NCBI RefSeq assembly: GCF_000015665.1
Contig: NC_008817.1
Coordinates: 372,001 to 436,000, forward strand
DNA: 64,000 bases
Direction of reading: 5' to 3'
Source: Prochlorococcus marinus str. MIT 9515
GTDB lineage: Bacteria > Cyanobacteriota > Cyanobacteriia > PCC-6307 > Cyanobiaceae
Shown here: one piece after another, positions 53,478 to 63,558 of the stretch
How the letters are laid out: each line of letters opens with the position of its first letter
Numbering within the stretch: position 1 is the stretch's first letter
Notes under the pieces: generated by a model
Database searches by the model: none
Told to the model about the DNA's origin: nothing
Seen by the model: the letters and a program-made list of their open reading frames with translations, nothing else
Translations under genes and position numbers: made by a program

Positions 53478-54272
53478 CTAAATATTCCCTACTAAAGTAA
53501 CTGTTCTAAATTCAATATCTTCAATAACTTTCCAAGGTTCATTACTTCTTTCAGCGAATTCTAAGTTTTTAAAACCTAGATCTTTAAAATCATTAAGGAA
53601 TTCCGGCTCATACCATGCTCCACTTATACATCCTGTCCATAGATCATGATCATTTTGCAATCTTAAAGGAACTTTTTTACTTGAGACAATATCGCTAATA
53701 GCTATTCTGCCGTTACCTTTAAGAACTCTTTTTATATTTCTTAAAAGATTATTTCTAGATTCAGGATTTACTAAATTTAAAACACAATTACTTAAAATAA
53801 TATCAATTGACTTGTCTGCTATTAATGGATTTAAATCTTTATTTAATTCATCGAGATTTTCAATTGACCCTTTAAGAAATTCTGTATTGTTGAAACCGAT
53901 CTTTTCTGAAAATTTTTTGGAGGCAGATCTTGATAATGTAAGCATATCAGGATTTTGATCAACCCCAATTACTTTCCCCTCTTCCCCAACAATTTGAGAA
54001 CAAATAAAGGCATTTTTGCCACTCCCACTACCAAGATCTAAAACAATATCATTCTTCTGTACATATTTTGTTGGATCACCACATCCATAATCTCTTTCAA
54101 TAACTTCTTCAGGAATTGCTTCAAGTAAAACAGGATTAAAACCAACAGGAGTACAAAGACAACTCTCTTTTTCTAATGCAGCAGAACCATACCTTTCTTG
54201 GATAGCATCTTTATGATCAAGACCTTTCAAATTTTTATTTGACTCATCAGTATTGCAGCAATCGCTAGACAT
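53478..54272 (-). CDS. ArsM-like SAM methyltransferase
   Basis: A 264-aa class I methyltransferase: SAM motif VLDLGSGSGKNAFICSQ (about 77-93), VIGVDQNPDML, ILSNCVLNLV, and ISGAWYEPEF. Conserved cysteines (Cys38/Cys40 in ESCLCTP, Cys in SNCVLN, Cys in TGCISGA) match the arsenite methyltransferase pattern. Could methylate arsenite, a known marine cyanobacterial detoxification route, although the family also contains non-arsenic members. Confidence 0.75.
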   Translation of the reverse strand: MSSDCCNTDESNKNLKGLDHKDAIQERYGSAALEKESCLCTPVGFNPVLLEAIPEEVIERDYGCGDPTKYVQKNDIVLDLGSGSGKNAFICSQIVGEEGKVIGVDQNPDMLTLSRSASKKFSEKIGFNNTEFLKGSIENLDELNKDLNPLIADKSIDIILSNCVLNLVNPESRNNLLRNIKRVLKGNGRIAISDIVSSKKVPLRLQNDHDLWTGCISGAWYEPEFLNDFKDLGFKNLEFAERSNEPWKVIEDIEFRTVTLVGNI

Positions 54273-54303
54273 AAAAGTAATCTTAATACTTAAATAAATA
54301 TAG

Positions 54304-54341
54304 CCAAAAAAAAACCCCTAAGAAGAGGTTTTTTTTTGGAA
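54304..54341 (-). terminator. intrinsic terminator of the DUF4278 gene
   Basis: On the minus strand AACCTCT-TCTT-AGGGGTT (one G-U pair) is followed by a run of nine T's. It ends the 54347-54520 transcript before the arsM-like gene. Confidence 0.7.
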
Positions 54342-54346
54342 TTAAA

Positions 54347-54520
54347 TTATTTAGTGTAGCTTACACCTCGGTAATTTAGTTCTGCTTTTTTATTACTTAA
54401 AGAAGCCTCATTTATCCTATTGGTGTAGACGTTTCTTCTGTAAGTAAGTTCAAAAAGTTGCTTTTTAGCAGCCTTCTTATTTTGAAGGTAGTTTTTACCT
54501 CTGTAAGTTAAAGTAATCAT
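54347..54520 (-). CDS. DUF4278 small protein
   Basis: Starting at ATG 54520 this is a 57-aa protein with two copies of the (L/N)-YRG-x-x-Y motif (TLTYRGKNYLQ near the start, ELNYRGVSYTK at the end) and an intermediate LTYRRNVYTN, the hallmark of cyanobacterial DUF4278. A longer frame from 54544 would add MTVLSHRN, which lies in the structured leader, so the internal ATG is preferred. Function unknown. Confidence 0.8.
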   Translation of the reverse strand: MITLTYRGKNYLQNKKAAKKQLFELTYRRNVYTNRINEASLSNKKAELNYRGVSYTK

Positions 54521-54540
54521 GTTTCGATGTGACAAAACGG

Positions 54541-54612
54541 TCATCCCCCGTTCCCTGGTATGACTCGAACTGCGCCCAATATTATGGGTGAACGAAATGT
54601 AGCTATCACTAC
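54541..54612 (-). promoter_or_regulatory. structured, GC-richer leader of the DUF4278 gene
   Basis: Minus strand: GTAG-TGATAG-CTAC hairpin, then CCCA-TAATAT-TGGG hairpin, then a single-stranded-looking ACCAGGGAACGGGGGATGACC just before the gene. The block is much richer in G+C than the surrounding AT-rich spacer, so it may be a small RNA or regulatory leader. No tRNA fold could be built from it. I could not assign an RNA family. Confidence 0.4.
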
Positions 54613-54785
54613 ATAATTATTATAAAGGTATTTTTGTTTTCCCGTCCAGATATTACAATTAGAAATAAATTAAATTTTTAATAAAATTTTTTTAATTTAT
54701 TATTTTTAGTAAATTTTATTATAAATAATATCTAAAACGTATTAAATTTAAATTTAGTGTTCGCTTTTTTAATTAATTTAGATTT

Positions 54786-55046
54786 ATGACAGGGTTTTTA
54801 TATTTTTTGGGTAATACTTTAAGATGGCCCGCCTTAAAACCGAAAGAATTTTTTTCTTTACATGCATACTTTACTATTATTTATTTGATAACTTTTACAT
54901 TAAGTAAAAATGAAGTTAACCAATCAAATTTAGTATTTACTTTAGGCATCTTGGCCCCCCTTTTAATTGCTATAGGTCAAGGTCTCCCTATAAATTGCTT
55001 AGATTATAAAACTTCATTAATGAAGGAAATAGGCAAAGAGTCATAA
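54786..55046 (+). CDS. small membrane protein
   Basis: An 86-aa protein with two hydrophobic helices (about residues 28-41 and 49-64) and conserved-looking RWPALKPKEFFSL and GQGLPINCLDYK segments. No family assigned. Convergent with the nfu gene 18 bp away. Confidence 0.55.
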   Translation: MTGFLYFLGNTLRWPALKPKEFFSLHAYFTIIYLITFTLSKNEVNQSNLVFTLGILAPLLIAIGQGLPINCLDYKTSLMKEIGKES

Positions 55047-55064
55047 AAATTTTTGGTAAATAGC

Positions 55065-55310
55065 TTATAAAACTTGGACAACTTCGCTTATCTCAGGAAT
55101 CATTTCTTTTAATTTTCTTTCTATTCCCATTTTTAATGTCATAGTACTGCTTGGGCAACTTCCACATGCACCTTGAAGTCTTACTTTAACAATGGGTCCA
55201 TCAATTTCCGCTATTTCAACATTTCCTCCATCTGAAATTAAGAATGGTCTTAGTTCATCTAAAACTTTTTCTACATTCTCGTTTGTGAGTGGTAATGTTT
55301 CAGTACTCAT
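55065..55310 (-). CDS. nfu: NifU-like Fe-S scaffold protein (Nfu)
   Basis: An 81-aa NFU domain: [43 protein letters not shown] with the cluster-binding CxxC. The small cyanobacterial Nfu is the main 4Fe-4S scaffold, supplying clusters to photosystem I. Confidence 0.95.
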   Translation of the reverse strand: MSTETLPLTNENVEKVLDELRPFLISDGGNVEIAEIDGPIVKVRLQGACGSCPSSTMTLKMGIERKLKEMIPEISEVVQVL

Positions 55311-55379
55311 GATTTTTAGTTATCCTTATGATTAGACTAGAAAGAAATTTGATTTATTGCAAAAAATAAGTTTTCTGTT

Positions 55380-56873
55380 GTGACTTCAAAAAAATTTTCT
55401 GATAAAAAAAATAATTATGATGCGATATTGGTAGGAGCCGGAATAATGAGCGGGACACTTGCCTTACTTCTCACAGAAATTTTGCCTGAGCTAAAAATTT
55501 TAATTATAGAAAAGTTAAAGATTCCCGGTAGCGAAAGCAGTGGGGCATTTAATAATGCAGGAACTGGTCACGCTGCAAATTGCGAGTTAAACTATACCCC
55601 TTTGGATGACTATGGTCATTTAAAAATAGAAAAAGCTCTTTCTATTAATCGTTCATTTGAAAAATCGATGTCTTTATGGGCTTCATTGTATTCATCTCAG
55701 AAAATAGATATTAAAAAATTTTTAAAATTTATTCCCCATATTAGTTTTGTCACAGGCAGTGAAAATGTTTCTTTTTTAAAGAAAAGATTTAAAAAAATGA
55801 CTGAATATAAAGAGTTTGAAGATATGGAATTCTCATCATCATTTAATCAAATCTCTTCTTGGGCTCCCCTTATTACAAAGAGTAGAAATCCATTAGATGA
55901 AGTTGCTGCTACCAGAGTAAAAAGAGGAACAGATATAAACTTTGAGGTTTTAACAAGAGAATATTTAAAATATATTTCTAAAAATAAAAATGTTGAAATT
56001 AGTTATGAAACAGAACTAAATGACTTGAAGAAAACTAGTAATAAAGAATGGGAATTAAATATTAGTATGGAGGGCAGAAAAGTTAATTTGAAGACTTCAT
56101 ATGTTTTTCTTGGGGCTGGTGGCAAAACAATAAACTATTTACAAAAATCTAATATTCCAGAAGCTAAAGTCTATGGAGGTTTCCCCGTTAGCGGTAAATG
56201 GCTTATTTGTGAAGAGAATTCTTTAACAGAAAAACATAATGCAAAAGTTTATGGAAGAGCGGATATAGGATCACCTCCAATGTCTGTTCCTCATTTAGAT
56301 ACAAGATGGATTGAAGGGAAAAAATTTCTTCTATATGGACCTTTTGCTGGTTTTACAACAAAATTCTTAAAACAAGGATCTTATCTTGATTTGTTTAATT
56401 CCCTCAAAAAGAATAATTTATTATCTATGCTTGATGTTGGAATAAAGAATAATGATTTAATTAATTATCTTTTTTCACAATCAATAAAAAGTCATAAATC
56501 AAGAGTTGAGAACTTAAGAAATATGATGCCATCTGCTGATCCTTCAAATTGGTATTTAGAGAATGCTGGTCAAAGAGTTCAAATAATAAAAAAAACGAAA
56601 AAAGGGGGATCTTTGAAATTCGGAACAGAAATTGTTAATGCTGCAGATGGTTCCCTTTCAGCTTTGTTAGGTGCTTCTCCTGGGGCGAGTACCGCAGTTT
56701 CAATAATGATTGAGGTTCTAAAAAAATCTTGTCTTTTTACGCTAGATAAAAGTATTCTTGAACAAAAAATAAGTCATCTTCTTTATGAATCTGAATTAAA
56801 AAATCAAAATGAAAATGACTTTTTAGAAAATTTAAAAAAAAGAAATAATTCTATTTTAGGTTTCCATCCATAA
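55380..56873 (+). CDS. mqo: malate:quinone oxidoreductase
   Basis: A 497-aa flavoprotein starting at GTG 55380. FAD motif [16 protein letters not shown] (17-32), [38 protein letters not shown], and [22 protein letters not shown] near the C-terminus are Mqo signatures. Oxidises malate and passes electrons to the quinone pool at the membrane. Full length. Confidence 0.93.
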   Translation: MTSKKFSDKKNNYDAILVGAGIMSGTLALLLTEILPELKILIIEKLKIPGSESSGAFNNAGTGHAANCELNYTPLDDYGHLKIEKALSINRSFEKSMSLWASLYSSQKIDIKKFLKFIPHISFVTGSENVSFLKKRFKKMTEYKEFEDMEFSSSFNQISSWAPLITKSRNPLDEVAATRVKRGTDINFEVLTREYLKYISKNKNVEISYETELNDLKKTSNKEWELNISMEGRKVNLKTSYVFLGAGGKTINYLQKSNIPEAKVYGGFPVSGKWLICEENSLTEKHNAKVYGRADIGSPPMSVPHLDTRWIEGKKFLLYGPFAGFTTKFLKQGSYLDLFNSLKKNNLLSMLDVGIKNNDLINYLFSQSIKSHKSRVENLRNMMPSADPSNWYLENAGQRVQIIKKTKKGGSLKFGTEIVNAADGSLSALLGASPGASTAVSIMIEVLKKSCLFTLDKSILEQKISHLLYESELKNQNENDFLENLKKRNNSILGFHP

Positions 56874-56929
56874 TCTTAATTAGCTAGTATTAATTAAGAA
56901 GATAAGAAAGGAGTTGTTCTGAATTTTAT

Positions 56930-58738
56930 ATGACTGATATATCCGTTTCAAAAATAAGAAATTTTTGCATAATTGCTCATATCGATCATGGTAAATCTAC
57001 TCTCGCAGATAGATTACTTCAAGATACTGGAACTGTAAAACAAAGGGATATGCAAGATCAGTTTTTGGATAGTATGGATCTTGAAAGAGAAAGAGGTATA
57101 ACAATTAAATTGCAGGCAGCGAGGATGAAGTATAAAGCTGAAGATTCGCAAGAATATATCTTAAATCTAATTGATACCCCGGGGCATGTTGATTTTTCTT
57201 ATGAAGTAAGTAGATCTTTACAGGCTTGTGAAGGTGCTTTATTAGTTGTTGATGCAAGTCAAGGTGTAGAAGCACAAACTTTAGCTAATGTTTATCTTGC
57301 TTTAGAAAACAATTTAGAGATCATACCAGTTTTAAATAAAGTTGATTTGCCTGGTGCAGATGCCAATAAAATAAAACAAGAAATTGAAGAGGTAATAGGA
57401 TTAGATACTTCTAATGCAATAAATTGCTCTGCAAAAACTGGAGAAGGGATAGAAGATATATTGGAAGCAGTTGTTAGTAGAATTCCTCATCCTCAAAATG
57501 AAATAAAATCTCCAACTAGGGCACTTATTTTTGACTCTTATTATGATCCTTATAGAGGAGTAATTGTTTACTTCAGAGTTATATCTGGGTCAATTAATAA
57601 AAGAGATAAGATCTTACTAATGGCGAGTAAGAAGCACTATGAATTAGATGAAATTGGAATAATGGCTCCTGATGAGAAGCAAGTTGATGAACTTCATGCT
57701 GGGGAAGTTGGTTATTTAGCGGCTTCTATTAAGTCTGTTGCTGATGCAAGAGTCGGAGATACAATTACACTATTTAATTCGGCAGCTAAAGAGCCCCTCC
57801 CTGGATATAAAACAGCTAACCCAATGGTTTTTTGTGGATTGTTCCCAACAGATGCAGATCAATATCCAGATCTAAGAGAGTCTCTAGAAAAGCTTCAATT
57901 ATCTGATGCTGCACTTAAATATGAACCCGAGACTAGTAGCGCTATGGGCTTTGGATTTAGGTGTGGTTTTTTAGGACTACTTCATATGGAAATTGTTCAG
58001 GAAAGGTTAGAGAGAGAATATGATTTGGATTTGATCGTAACTGCTCCTTCAGTTATTTATAAAATTAATTTAAATGATAAGGAACAGATCTTTATCGATA
58101 ATCCCTCGACAATCCCAGACCCACAATCAAGAGAATCCATAGAAGAACCATATGTGAAAATGGAAATCTATTCTCCAAATGAATTTAATGGAACACTAAT
58201 GGGTTTATGCCAAGAAAGAAGAGGTATTTTTGTTGATATGAAATACATCACAACAGATAGGGTGACTTTGATTTACGAAATACCTTTAGCTGAAGTTGTT
58301 ACAGACTTTTTTGACCAAATGAAAAGTCGAACTCAAGGATATGCATCAATGGAATATCATTTGATTGGTTATAGAAAAAATGATCTTGTTAGATTAGATG
58401 TTCTTATAAATTCCGAAAGAGCTGATCCTTTAACTTCAATTGTTCATAAAGATAAGGCCTATGGTATTGGTAGAGGTTTAGTAGAAAAATTAAAGGAGCT
58501 TATACCTAAACAACAATTTAAAATCCCTATTCAAGCTTCAATAGGTAGTCGCATAATTGCGAGTGAAAGTATAAGTGCATTAAGAAAAGATGTTCTTTCG
58601 AAGTGCTATGGGGGAGATATTTCTAGAAAAAAGAAACTTTTAAAGAAGCAAGCTAAAGGTAAAAAGAGAATGAAAGCAATGGGTAAAGTTGATGTACCTC
58701 AGGAAGCTTTTATGGCAGTTCTCAAATTAAATCAGTAA
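56930..58738 (+). CDS. lepA: translation elongation factor 4 (LepA)
   Basis: A 602-aa GTPase: [15 protein letters not shown] (G1), RGITIKLQ (G2), [12 protein letters not shown] (G3), LNKVDLPGA (G4), then EF-G-like domains and the LepA-specific C-terminus ([23 protein letters not shown]). Acts on stalled or mis-translocated ribosomes. An AAGGAG-like sequence precedes the ATG. Confidence 0.97.
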   Translation: MTDISVSKIRNFCIIAHIDHGKSTLADRLLQDTGTVKQRDMQDQFLDSMDLERERGITIKLQAARMKYKAEDSQEYILNLIDTPGHVDFSYEVSRSLQACEGALLVVDASQGVEAQTLANVYLALENNLEIIPVLNKVDLPGADANKIKQEIEEVIGLDTSNAINCSAKTGEGIEDILEAVVSRIPHPQNEIKSPTRALIFDSYYDPYRGVIVYFRVISGSINKRDKILLMASKKHYELDEIGIMAPDEKQVDELHAGEVGYLAASIKSVADARVGDTITLFNSAAKEPLPGYKTANPMVFCGLFPTDADQYPDLRESLEKLQLSDAALKYEPETSSAMGFGFRCGFLGLLHMEIVQERLEREYDLDLIVTAPSVIYKINLNDKEQIFIDNPSTIPDPQSRESIEEPYVKMEIYSPNEFNGTLMGLCQERRGIFVDMKYITTDRVTLIYEIPLAEVVTDFFDQMKSRTQGYASMEYHLIGYRKNDLVRLDVLINSERADPLTSIVHKDKAYGIGRGLVEKLKELIPKQQFKIPIQASIGSRIIASESISALRKDVLSKCYGGDISRKKKLLKKQAKGKKRMKAMGKVDVPQEAFMAVLKLNQ

Positions 58739-58820
58739 TAAATTTCAAATTAAAAACTAAAAGCTATTTTATCTTTCAAACAATAGTTATATTTTAGTTG
58801 ATTCGAATAATCATAAAGCT

Positions 58821-59657
58821 GTGAATGCAAATCCATCAAGTCAAGTTGCTAAGAATATTAGAAAAACTGGATTTGTAATTGTACTTGTATATCTTCTAAT
58901 AGTATTGATTATGAAAGTACTAGAGGCTAATAACTTTTTTGGATATTCTGTATCATCATTTAGTAGTGACGTTTTTTCACCACCTTCCCTGAAACATTTA
59001 TGTGGTACTGATAGGTTAGGCAGAGATGTTTGTTTACGAACTTTACAAGGATCATCTATAGCTATTGAAGTTGTATTCCTTTCTATTTTCTTTGCTTTAA
59101 TTTTAGGCTTGCCTTTAGGATTATTGAGTGGATATTTTGGAGGGATATTTGATAAATGCTTATCACTCATAATGGATACTATTTTTTCTATCCCAGTTAT
59201 TTTACTTTCAGTAGTGGTAGCTTTTGTACTGGGTAAAGGGATTATTAATGCCTCTATCGCATTATGTATTGTTTATTCTCCTCAATATTTCAGGTTAATT
59301 AGAAATCAAACAATACTAATAAAATCAGAGACATATGTTGAAGCTGCAAGAGTATCAGGAGCTGATATTAAAACTATAATTTTTAAATATATATTCCCAA
59401 ATGTTATTACTCCATTGCCTATTCTTCTTACTTTAAATGCTGCCGATGCGGTTTTAGTTTTGGGAAGCTTAGGCTTTTTAGGTTTAGGAGTTCCCGCAGA
59501 TGTTCCAGAATGGGGCAGTGATCTTAATCTTGCTCTTGCTGCTCTACCTACTGGAATATGGTGGACTGCTTTATTCCCTGGATTAGCAATGTTTTTTTTA
59601 GTCCTAGGTCTTTCTTTTATAGGAGAAGAAATAGAAAATATTTTTGAGAAGCAATAG
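58821..59657 (+). CDS. ABC transporter permease (DppC/OppC-type)
   Basis: A 278-aa inner-membrane permease with six hydrophobic segments and the EAA loop SETYVEAARVSGADIKTIIFKYIFPNVI, plus HLCGTDRLGRDVCLRTLQG near the N-terminus (the GTDxxGRDxxSR signature). Belongs to the oligopeptide/nickel importers. Its partner subunits are not in the window. Starts at GTG 58821. Confidence 0.85.
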   Translation: MNANPSSQVAKNIRKTGFVIVLVYLLIVLIMKVLEANNFFGYSVSSFSSDVFSPPSLKHLCGTDRLGRDVCLRTLQGSSIAIEVVFLSIFFALILGLPLGLLSGYFGGIFDKCLSLIMDTIFSIPVILLSVVVAFVLGKGIINASIALCIVYSPQYFRLIRNQTILIKSETYVEAARVSGADIKTIIFKYIFPNVITPLPILLTLNAADAVLVLGSLGFLGLGVPADVPEWGSDLNLALAALPTGIWWTALFPGLAMFFLVLGLSFIGEEIENIFEKQ

Positions 59658-59671
59658 TTGACTTTTTTTTA

Positions 59672-60346
59672 TTATTGTTTTTTTATAACTTCATTAATTT
59701 CTCCATCCTGATTAAGGGTTGGATATTTATTTCCAGACTTTTTATAAATAGAGGCTAACTCAGGATAACTCCATTCAAATAATGTCTTTTGATATTCTTT
59801 TTGACTTAAACCTTCCCCATTTAAAGGAAGTAAACTTTTAATTTGTCTTTGGCGAATAGCTTCAAAAAGTAAAATAGAGGCAGCTACTGAAACATTCAAA
59901 GATTGGACCATTCCTGTCATAGGGATAAAGATTGATTCATCAACCTTGGAGATAAGTTCATCACTTAATCCCCACTTCTCTGCTCCTAAAACAAAACATG
60001 TATTTTCTGCATAGTCAAAATTCCTGTAATCAGTAGAGCTATCATTAAGTGTTGTTCCATATAATTTAAATCCTTTCTTTTTTAGATGAGATACTGCAGA
60101 AATTGTTGTTTCATGATTATTCAATTTGACCCATTTTTGACTACCTTGAGCTGTACTGTTAAAAGTTTTAACTTCATCTCTTTTACAAATGAAATTCGCT
60201 TCAAAAACTCCTGCTGCATCACAGGTTCTTAATATTGCAGATAAATTATGGGGCTTATTTACTGCCTCTACTAAAACAGTTAAGTTTTCCATTCGACAAT
60301 TTAAAACATTTTTTATCCTCTCAAATCTTCTTGGTAAAATCGACAT
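59672..60346 (-). CDS. trmH: tRNA (Gm18) 2'-O-methyltransferase TrmH-like
   Basis: A 224-aa SPOUT methyltransferase. NLTVLVEAVNKPHNLSAILRTCDAAGVFEANFI (motif 1 with NxxAxxRTC), CFVLGAEKWGLSDELISKVDESIFIPMTGMVQSLNVSVAASILLFEAIRQR (motifs 2 and 3 with the knot). Methylates G18 in tRNAs. Full length, convergent with the ABC permease. Confidence 0.92.
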   Translation of the reverse strand: MSILPRRFERIKNVLNCRMENLTVLVEAVNKPHNLSAILRTCDAAGVFEANFICKRDEVKTFNSTAQGSQKWVKLNNHETTISAVSHLKKKGFKLYGTTLNDSSTDYRNFDYAENTCFVLGAEKWGLSDELISKVDESIFIPMTGMVQSLNVSVAASILLFEAIRQRQIKSLLPLNGEGLSQKEYQKTLFEWSYPELASIYKKSGNKYPTLNQDGEINEVIKKQ

Positions 60347-60511
60347 TTGAAAAATGTTTTAATTATGATCTTAACTATATTAATCCCAAAAAAAATTTTT
60401 AAATATACAAATTTTAGTTTGAATAATTAATTATCTTTTACTACCAATTTAATAGAGGTATTAAATTGGATGTTATCTCCCTTATAATAAATCAAAATTA
60501 AATAGGATTAA

Positions 60512-60715
60512 ATGGCTTACATCGAATGGGATTATACAGTAATAAAAAGTATGGTTGAAACACAAGGTTGGACATTGCCTGAACCGGATTCAAAAGAATA
60601 TAAAAAATTTAGTGATGAACTTGGAGAGAAGATGAGAGGAGTAGGTATAGTTTTCGAGAAATATTGTAAGTTTGCTCCGGAAATTGGAGAAGGTGTACAT
60701 TTATTAGACGATTGA
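60512..60715 (+). CDS. hypothetical small protein
   Basis: A 67-aa acidic protein (MAYIEWDYTVIKSMVETQGW...FAPEIGEGVHLLDD) with no motif I recognise. Preceded by an AATAGGA leader. A hairpin (CCATTGAT/ATCAATGG, 60734-60759) follows its stop and may terminate it. Confidence 0.55.
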   Translation: MAYIEWDYTVIKSMVETQGWTLPEPDSKEYKKFSDELGEKMRGVGIVFEKYCKFAPEIGEGVHLLDD

Positions 60716-60733
60716 ACCTTAGAAAAAATTTAA

Positions 60734-60759
60734 CCATTGATGTATCCCTTAATCAATGG
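60734..60759 (+). terminator. 8-bp inverted repeat after the 60512 gene
   Basis: CCATTGAT (60734-60741) and ATCAATGG (60752-60759) with a 10-bp loop, directly downstream of the gene. It has no strong T run, so terminator function is tentative. Confidence 0.4.
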
Positions 60760-60939
60760 CTATTAACTAATAACATAAGGGACTTTTGAATAAATTAGAG
60801 TAGGAAATTATTAAGGATTTATAAAGTTTATTTTGAAATTTGATTGTGGATTTAATAAAGAGATTTTTAGAAAAAAATTTGTAATTTTAAATTTTCCACA
60901 AAAAGCTTTTTAAAATTTTATATTAAATAAAAAAGAAAG

Positions 60940-61332
60940 ATGCAAAATAAATTAACATTTTTGTTCGATGGTGGTTGTCCGTTATGTTTAAGAGAAACTA
61001 ATTTTTTAAAAAAGAAAGACGCTCTTAATAAAATAAGTTTTGTTGATATCAATAATCAAGACTATAATCCAGTTCTTTTCAAGGACATTTCATATCCAGA
61101 AGCAATGTCAAATCTTCATGGCATTTTAGAAAATGGAGATATTATTAAAGGACTAGACGTTTTAGCATATTCATACGAATTAATAGGACTCGGCTGGGTT
61201 TACTATCCTTTAAAAATTAAATTTGTAGCACCAGTTTTAAGAGTGATTTATAAATATTGGGCAAAATATAGACTTAAACTTACTGGTAGATCAAATCTTG
61301 AAAATCTCTGTACCTCTGAATGTGAACAATAA
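60940..61332 (+). CDS. DCC-family thiol-disulfide oxidoreductase (DUF393)
   Basis: A 130-aa protein with FDGGCPLCLRET at the N-terminus (Cys14/Cys17), the DxxCxxC signature of the DCC family, and the downstream GLDVLAYSYELIGLGWVYYPL region. Likely a thioredoxin-like redox protein. It begins a four-gene plus-strand set ending with the photolyase-like gene. Confidence 0.82.
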   Translation: MQNKLTFLFDGGCPLCLRETNFLKKKDALNKISFVDINNQDYNPVLFKDISYPEAMSNLHGILENGDIIKGLDVLAYSYELIGLGWVYYPLKIKFVAPVLRVIYKYWAKYRLKLTGRSNLENLCTSECEQ

Positions 61333-61334
61333 AT

Positions 61335-61571
61335 ATGGAAATTGTTGATATAGATAGAGTTATTGAGATGTGTTGGGAAGATAGAACTCCATTTGAAGCT
61401 ATTGAACACCAATTTGGTTTAAAAGAAAATGACGCTATAAAAATTATGAGAAATAACCTTAAACCAAAATCATTTAAAATTTGGAGAAAAAGAGTTTCAG
61501 GAAGGAGAACAAAACATATGGAGCTTAAGGATTCGACTAGATTTAAATCTACTCATAAAAGAAAATTATAA
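61335..61571 (+). CDS. TIGR03643 family small protein
   Basis: A 78-aa protein: IDRVIEMCWEDRTPFEAIEHQFGLKENDAIKIMRNNLKPKSFKIWRKRVSGRRTKH, the TIGR03643 pattern, a helix-turn-helix-like small protein of unknown role that habitually accompanies the cryptochrome-like gene downstream. Starts 2 bp after the DCC gene. Confidence 0.85.
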   Translation: MEIVDIDRVIEMCWEDRTPFEAIEHQFGLKENDAIKIMRNNLKPKSFKIWRKRVSGRRTKHMELKDSTRFKSTHKRKL

Positions 61572-61574
61572 ATT

Positions 61575-61706
61575 TTGAAAAATTTACCTAGCAAAACGTG
61601 TCCAGTTTGCAATAAGACATTTGATTGGCGCAAAAAATGGAAAGATTGTTGGAAAGATGTTAAATACTGTTCAAATAGATGCAGAAATAGGAAATCACTA
61701 GTATGA
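61575..61706 (+). CDS. DUF2256 zinc-ribbon mini-protein
   Basis: A 43-aa protein from TTG 61575 with four cysteines in two pairs: TCPVCNKTF (Cys9/Cys12) and YCSNRCRNR (Cys32/Cys36), with a Trp/Lys-rich centre ([15 protein letters not shown]). This is DUF2256. Its TGA overlaps the ATG of the next gene (ATGA, 61703-61706), supporting the start and coupling. Confidence 0.75.
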   Translation: MKNLPSKTCPVCNKTFDWRKKWKDCWKDVKYCSNRCRNRKSLV

Positions 61707-63193
61707 ATCAAATATCAATCATCTTCCCAAATCAACTTTTTAGAGATAGTCCTATCTTAAAATTAAATTGTGAGATCTTAATGATAGAGGATTCCTTGTT
61801 TTTTGGAAATGATAAATTTCATAAGTTAATTAATCATAAAAACAAATTAATTTTTCATAAAGCTTCAATGCTCGCATATAAAAAATATTTAGAAAATTTA
61901 GGTTATAAAGTTTTTTATATAGACAACAAAAATAATTTTTCCACAGTTGATTATTTATCAAATTACTTAGAAAAAAAATATCAAAAGATAAATATTTATA
62001 ATCCTCATGATTTTTTAATTATGAAAAGAATAAATAGCTTTGTAAAAGCCAACAAGCTTAAATTACAAATTTTCCAATCCCCAATGTTTATTACTAAAGA
62101 AGACTTAAGAGAGTCATTTAGGGTGAATCCCAAAAAACCTTTGATGGGTAGATTTTATGAGAATCAAAGAAAAAGTCAAAATATATTAGTTAATCTTGAT
62201 GGCTCACCAAAGGGAGGTAAATGGAGTTTTGATGAATTAAATAGAAAAAAATTACCAAAAAAAATAACTATTCCTGAAATTCCAAGATTACCAAAAAATG
62301 AGTTTGTAATGCAGGCTGAAAATTTAATTACTGATTTAAATATTGAATTCATCGGGGAAAGTAATCATTTTATATATCCAACTTCTTTTTCTGAAGCAGA
62401 TAATTGGCTTCATGATTTTTTCGAATCTAGAATTTTTTTATTTGGAGATTATGAAGATGCAATTAGTAAGAAAAAAGTTTTTTTATGGCATAGTTTGCTT
62501 TCTCCTCTTTTAAATAGTGGTTTATTAACTCCAAAAGAAGTTATAAATAAGGCATTAACTTTTGCTGAAAAAAATAAAGTTCCTATGAATTCTTTAGAGG
62601 GTTTTATTCGTCAAATTGTTGGATGGAGAGAATTTATTTGTCTTGTTTATGAAAAGCATGGTACCAAAATGCGTACTACCAATTTTTGGAATTTTGAGAA
62701 CAATCCAATGCCTGATGTTTTTTATACAGGAAATACAGGGATTGAGCCAGTAGATATTGTTATAAACAATATTATTAAATACGGTTATTGTCATCATATT
62801 GAGAGACTAATGATCGTAGGCAACTTTATGCTTTTATGTCGTATACATCCAGATCAGGTTTATAAATGGTTCATGGAAATGTTTATAGATTCTTATGATT
62901 GGGTAATGGTACCCAATGTATATGGGATGAGTCAGTTTAGCGATGGAGGCATCTTTTCAACAAAACCTTATATTTCCAGTTCAAATTATGTAAAAAAAAT
63001 GTCTGATTATAAAAGTGGATCTTGGTGTTCAATTTGGGATGGATTATTTTGGAAATTCATAAAAGATAATGAAACTTACTTTAGAAAACAATATAGATTG
63101 GCGATGTTAACAAGGAATCTAGATAAAATGAGTGACGAAAAGTTAAATGGTCATTTGACAACAGCTGAGGTATTTATAAAGAATCTTTATTAA
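61703..63193 (+). CDS. cryptochrome/photolyase-related protein (PF04244 type)
   Basis: A 496-aa flavoprotein of the deoxyribodipyrimidine photolyase-related family. Signatures: [12 protein letters not shown] start, [74 protein letters not shown]. Near the end the segment reads [20 protein letters not shown]. The paired cysteines that hold the 4Fe-4S cluster in PhrB-type enzymes are not seen there; only one Cys remains. It may repair (6-4) photoproducts or act as a light sensor. Forms an operon with DCC, TIGR03643 and DUF2256 proteins. Confidence 0.82.
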   Translation: MNQISIIFPNQLFRDSPILKLNCEILMIEDSLFFGNDKFHKLINHKNKLIFHKASMLAYKKYLENLGYKVFYIDNKNNFSTVDYLSNYLEKKYQKINIYNPHDFLIMKRINSFVKANKLKLQIFQSPMFITKEDLRESFRVNPKKPLMGRFYENQRKSQNILVNLDGSPKGGKWSFDELNRKKLPKKITIPEIPRLPKNEFVMQAENLITDLNIEFIGESNHFIYPTSFSEADNWLHDFFESRIFLFGDYEDAISKKKVFLWHSLLSPLLNSGLLTPKEVINKALTFAEKNKVPMNSLEGFIRQIVGWREFICLVYEKHGTKMRTTNFWNFENNPMPDVFYTGNTGIEPVDIVINNIIKYGYCHHIERLMIVGNFMLLCRIHPDQVYKWFMEMFIDSYDWVMVPNVYGMSQFSDGGIFSTKPYISSSNYVKKMSDYKSGSWCSIWDGLFWKFIKDNETYFRKQYRLAMLTRNLDKMSDEKLNGHLTTAEVFIKNLY

Positions 63194-63356
63194 AGAAACA
63201 ACCATTTTTGAAAACTTAAGAGAACCTTACATTCTGATGAAAAATTAGATGTAGATGCTAAGTTGGTCCAAATTTAGAAATTAAATGAATATTAACGTTT
63301 TTTTTTGAATATAAATTTTAATCTAATTGCTTGAAACTTTCTTATCTAACTTATTT
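63194..63356. other. AT-rich spacer
   Basis: Between the photolyase-like gene and the next small frame. No gene or strong signal seen. Confidence 0.3.
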
Positions 63357-63494
63357 ATGAAAAATAATAAAAAAATTAAATTATTATCTAGAGAAAAACT
63401 GCACTCTTTAAATATATATTTATTTTTAGGATTTAATTTTACCCTGGTAACTATTCTTGGTTTTATTTTGTTTAATACTACAATTAATAGTTAA
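63357..63494 (+). CDS. 45-aa one-helix membrane peptide
   Basis: ATG 63357: MKNNKKIKLLSREKLHSL then a hydrophobic helix (NIYLFLGFNFTLVTILGFILF) to TAA 63494. Positive-inside topology fits a small membrane protein. No family. Confidence 0.4.
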   Translation: MKNNKKIKLLSREKLHSLNIYLFLGFNFTLVTILGFILFNTTINS

Positions 63495-63558
63495 CTTCAA
63501 TATTGTCAGTAAATAGTATATTAAATATATATATATTTTTAAATAACTTTAAGACACT

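Noticed and set aside
54541-54612. tRNA gene, suggested by a GTTCGAGTC-like stretch
   Set aside because: No acceptor or anticodon stem can be paired around it.
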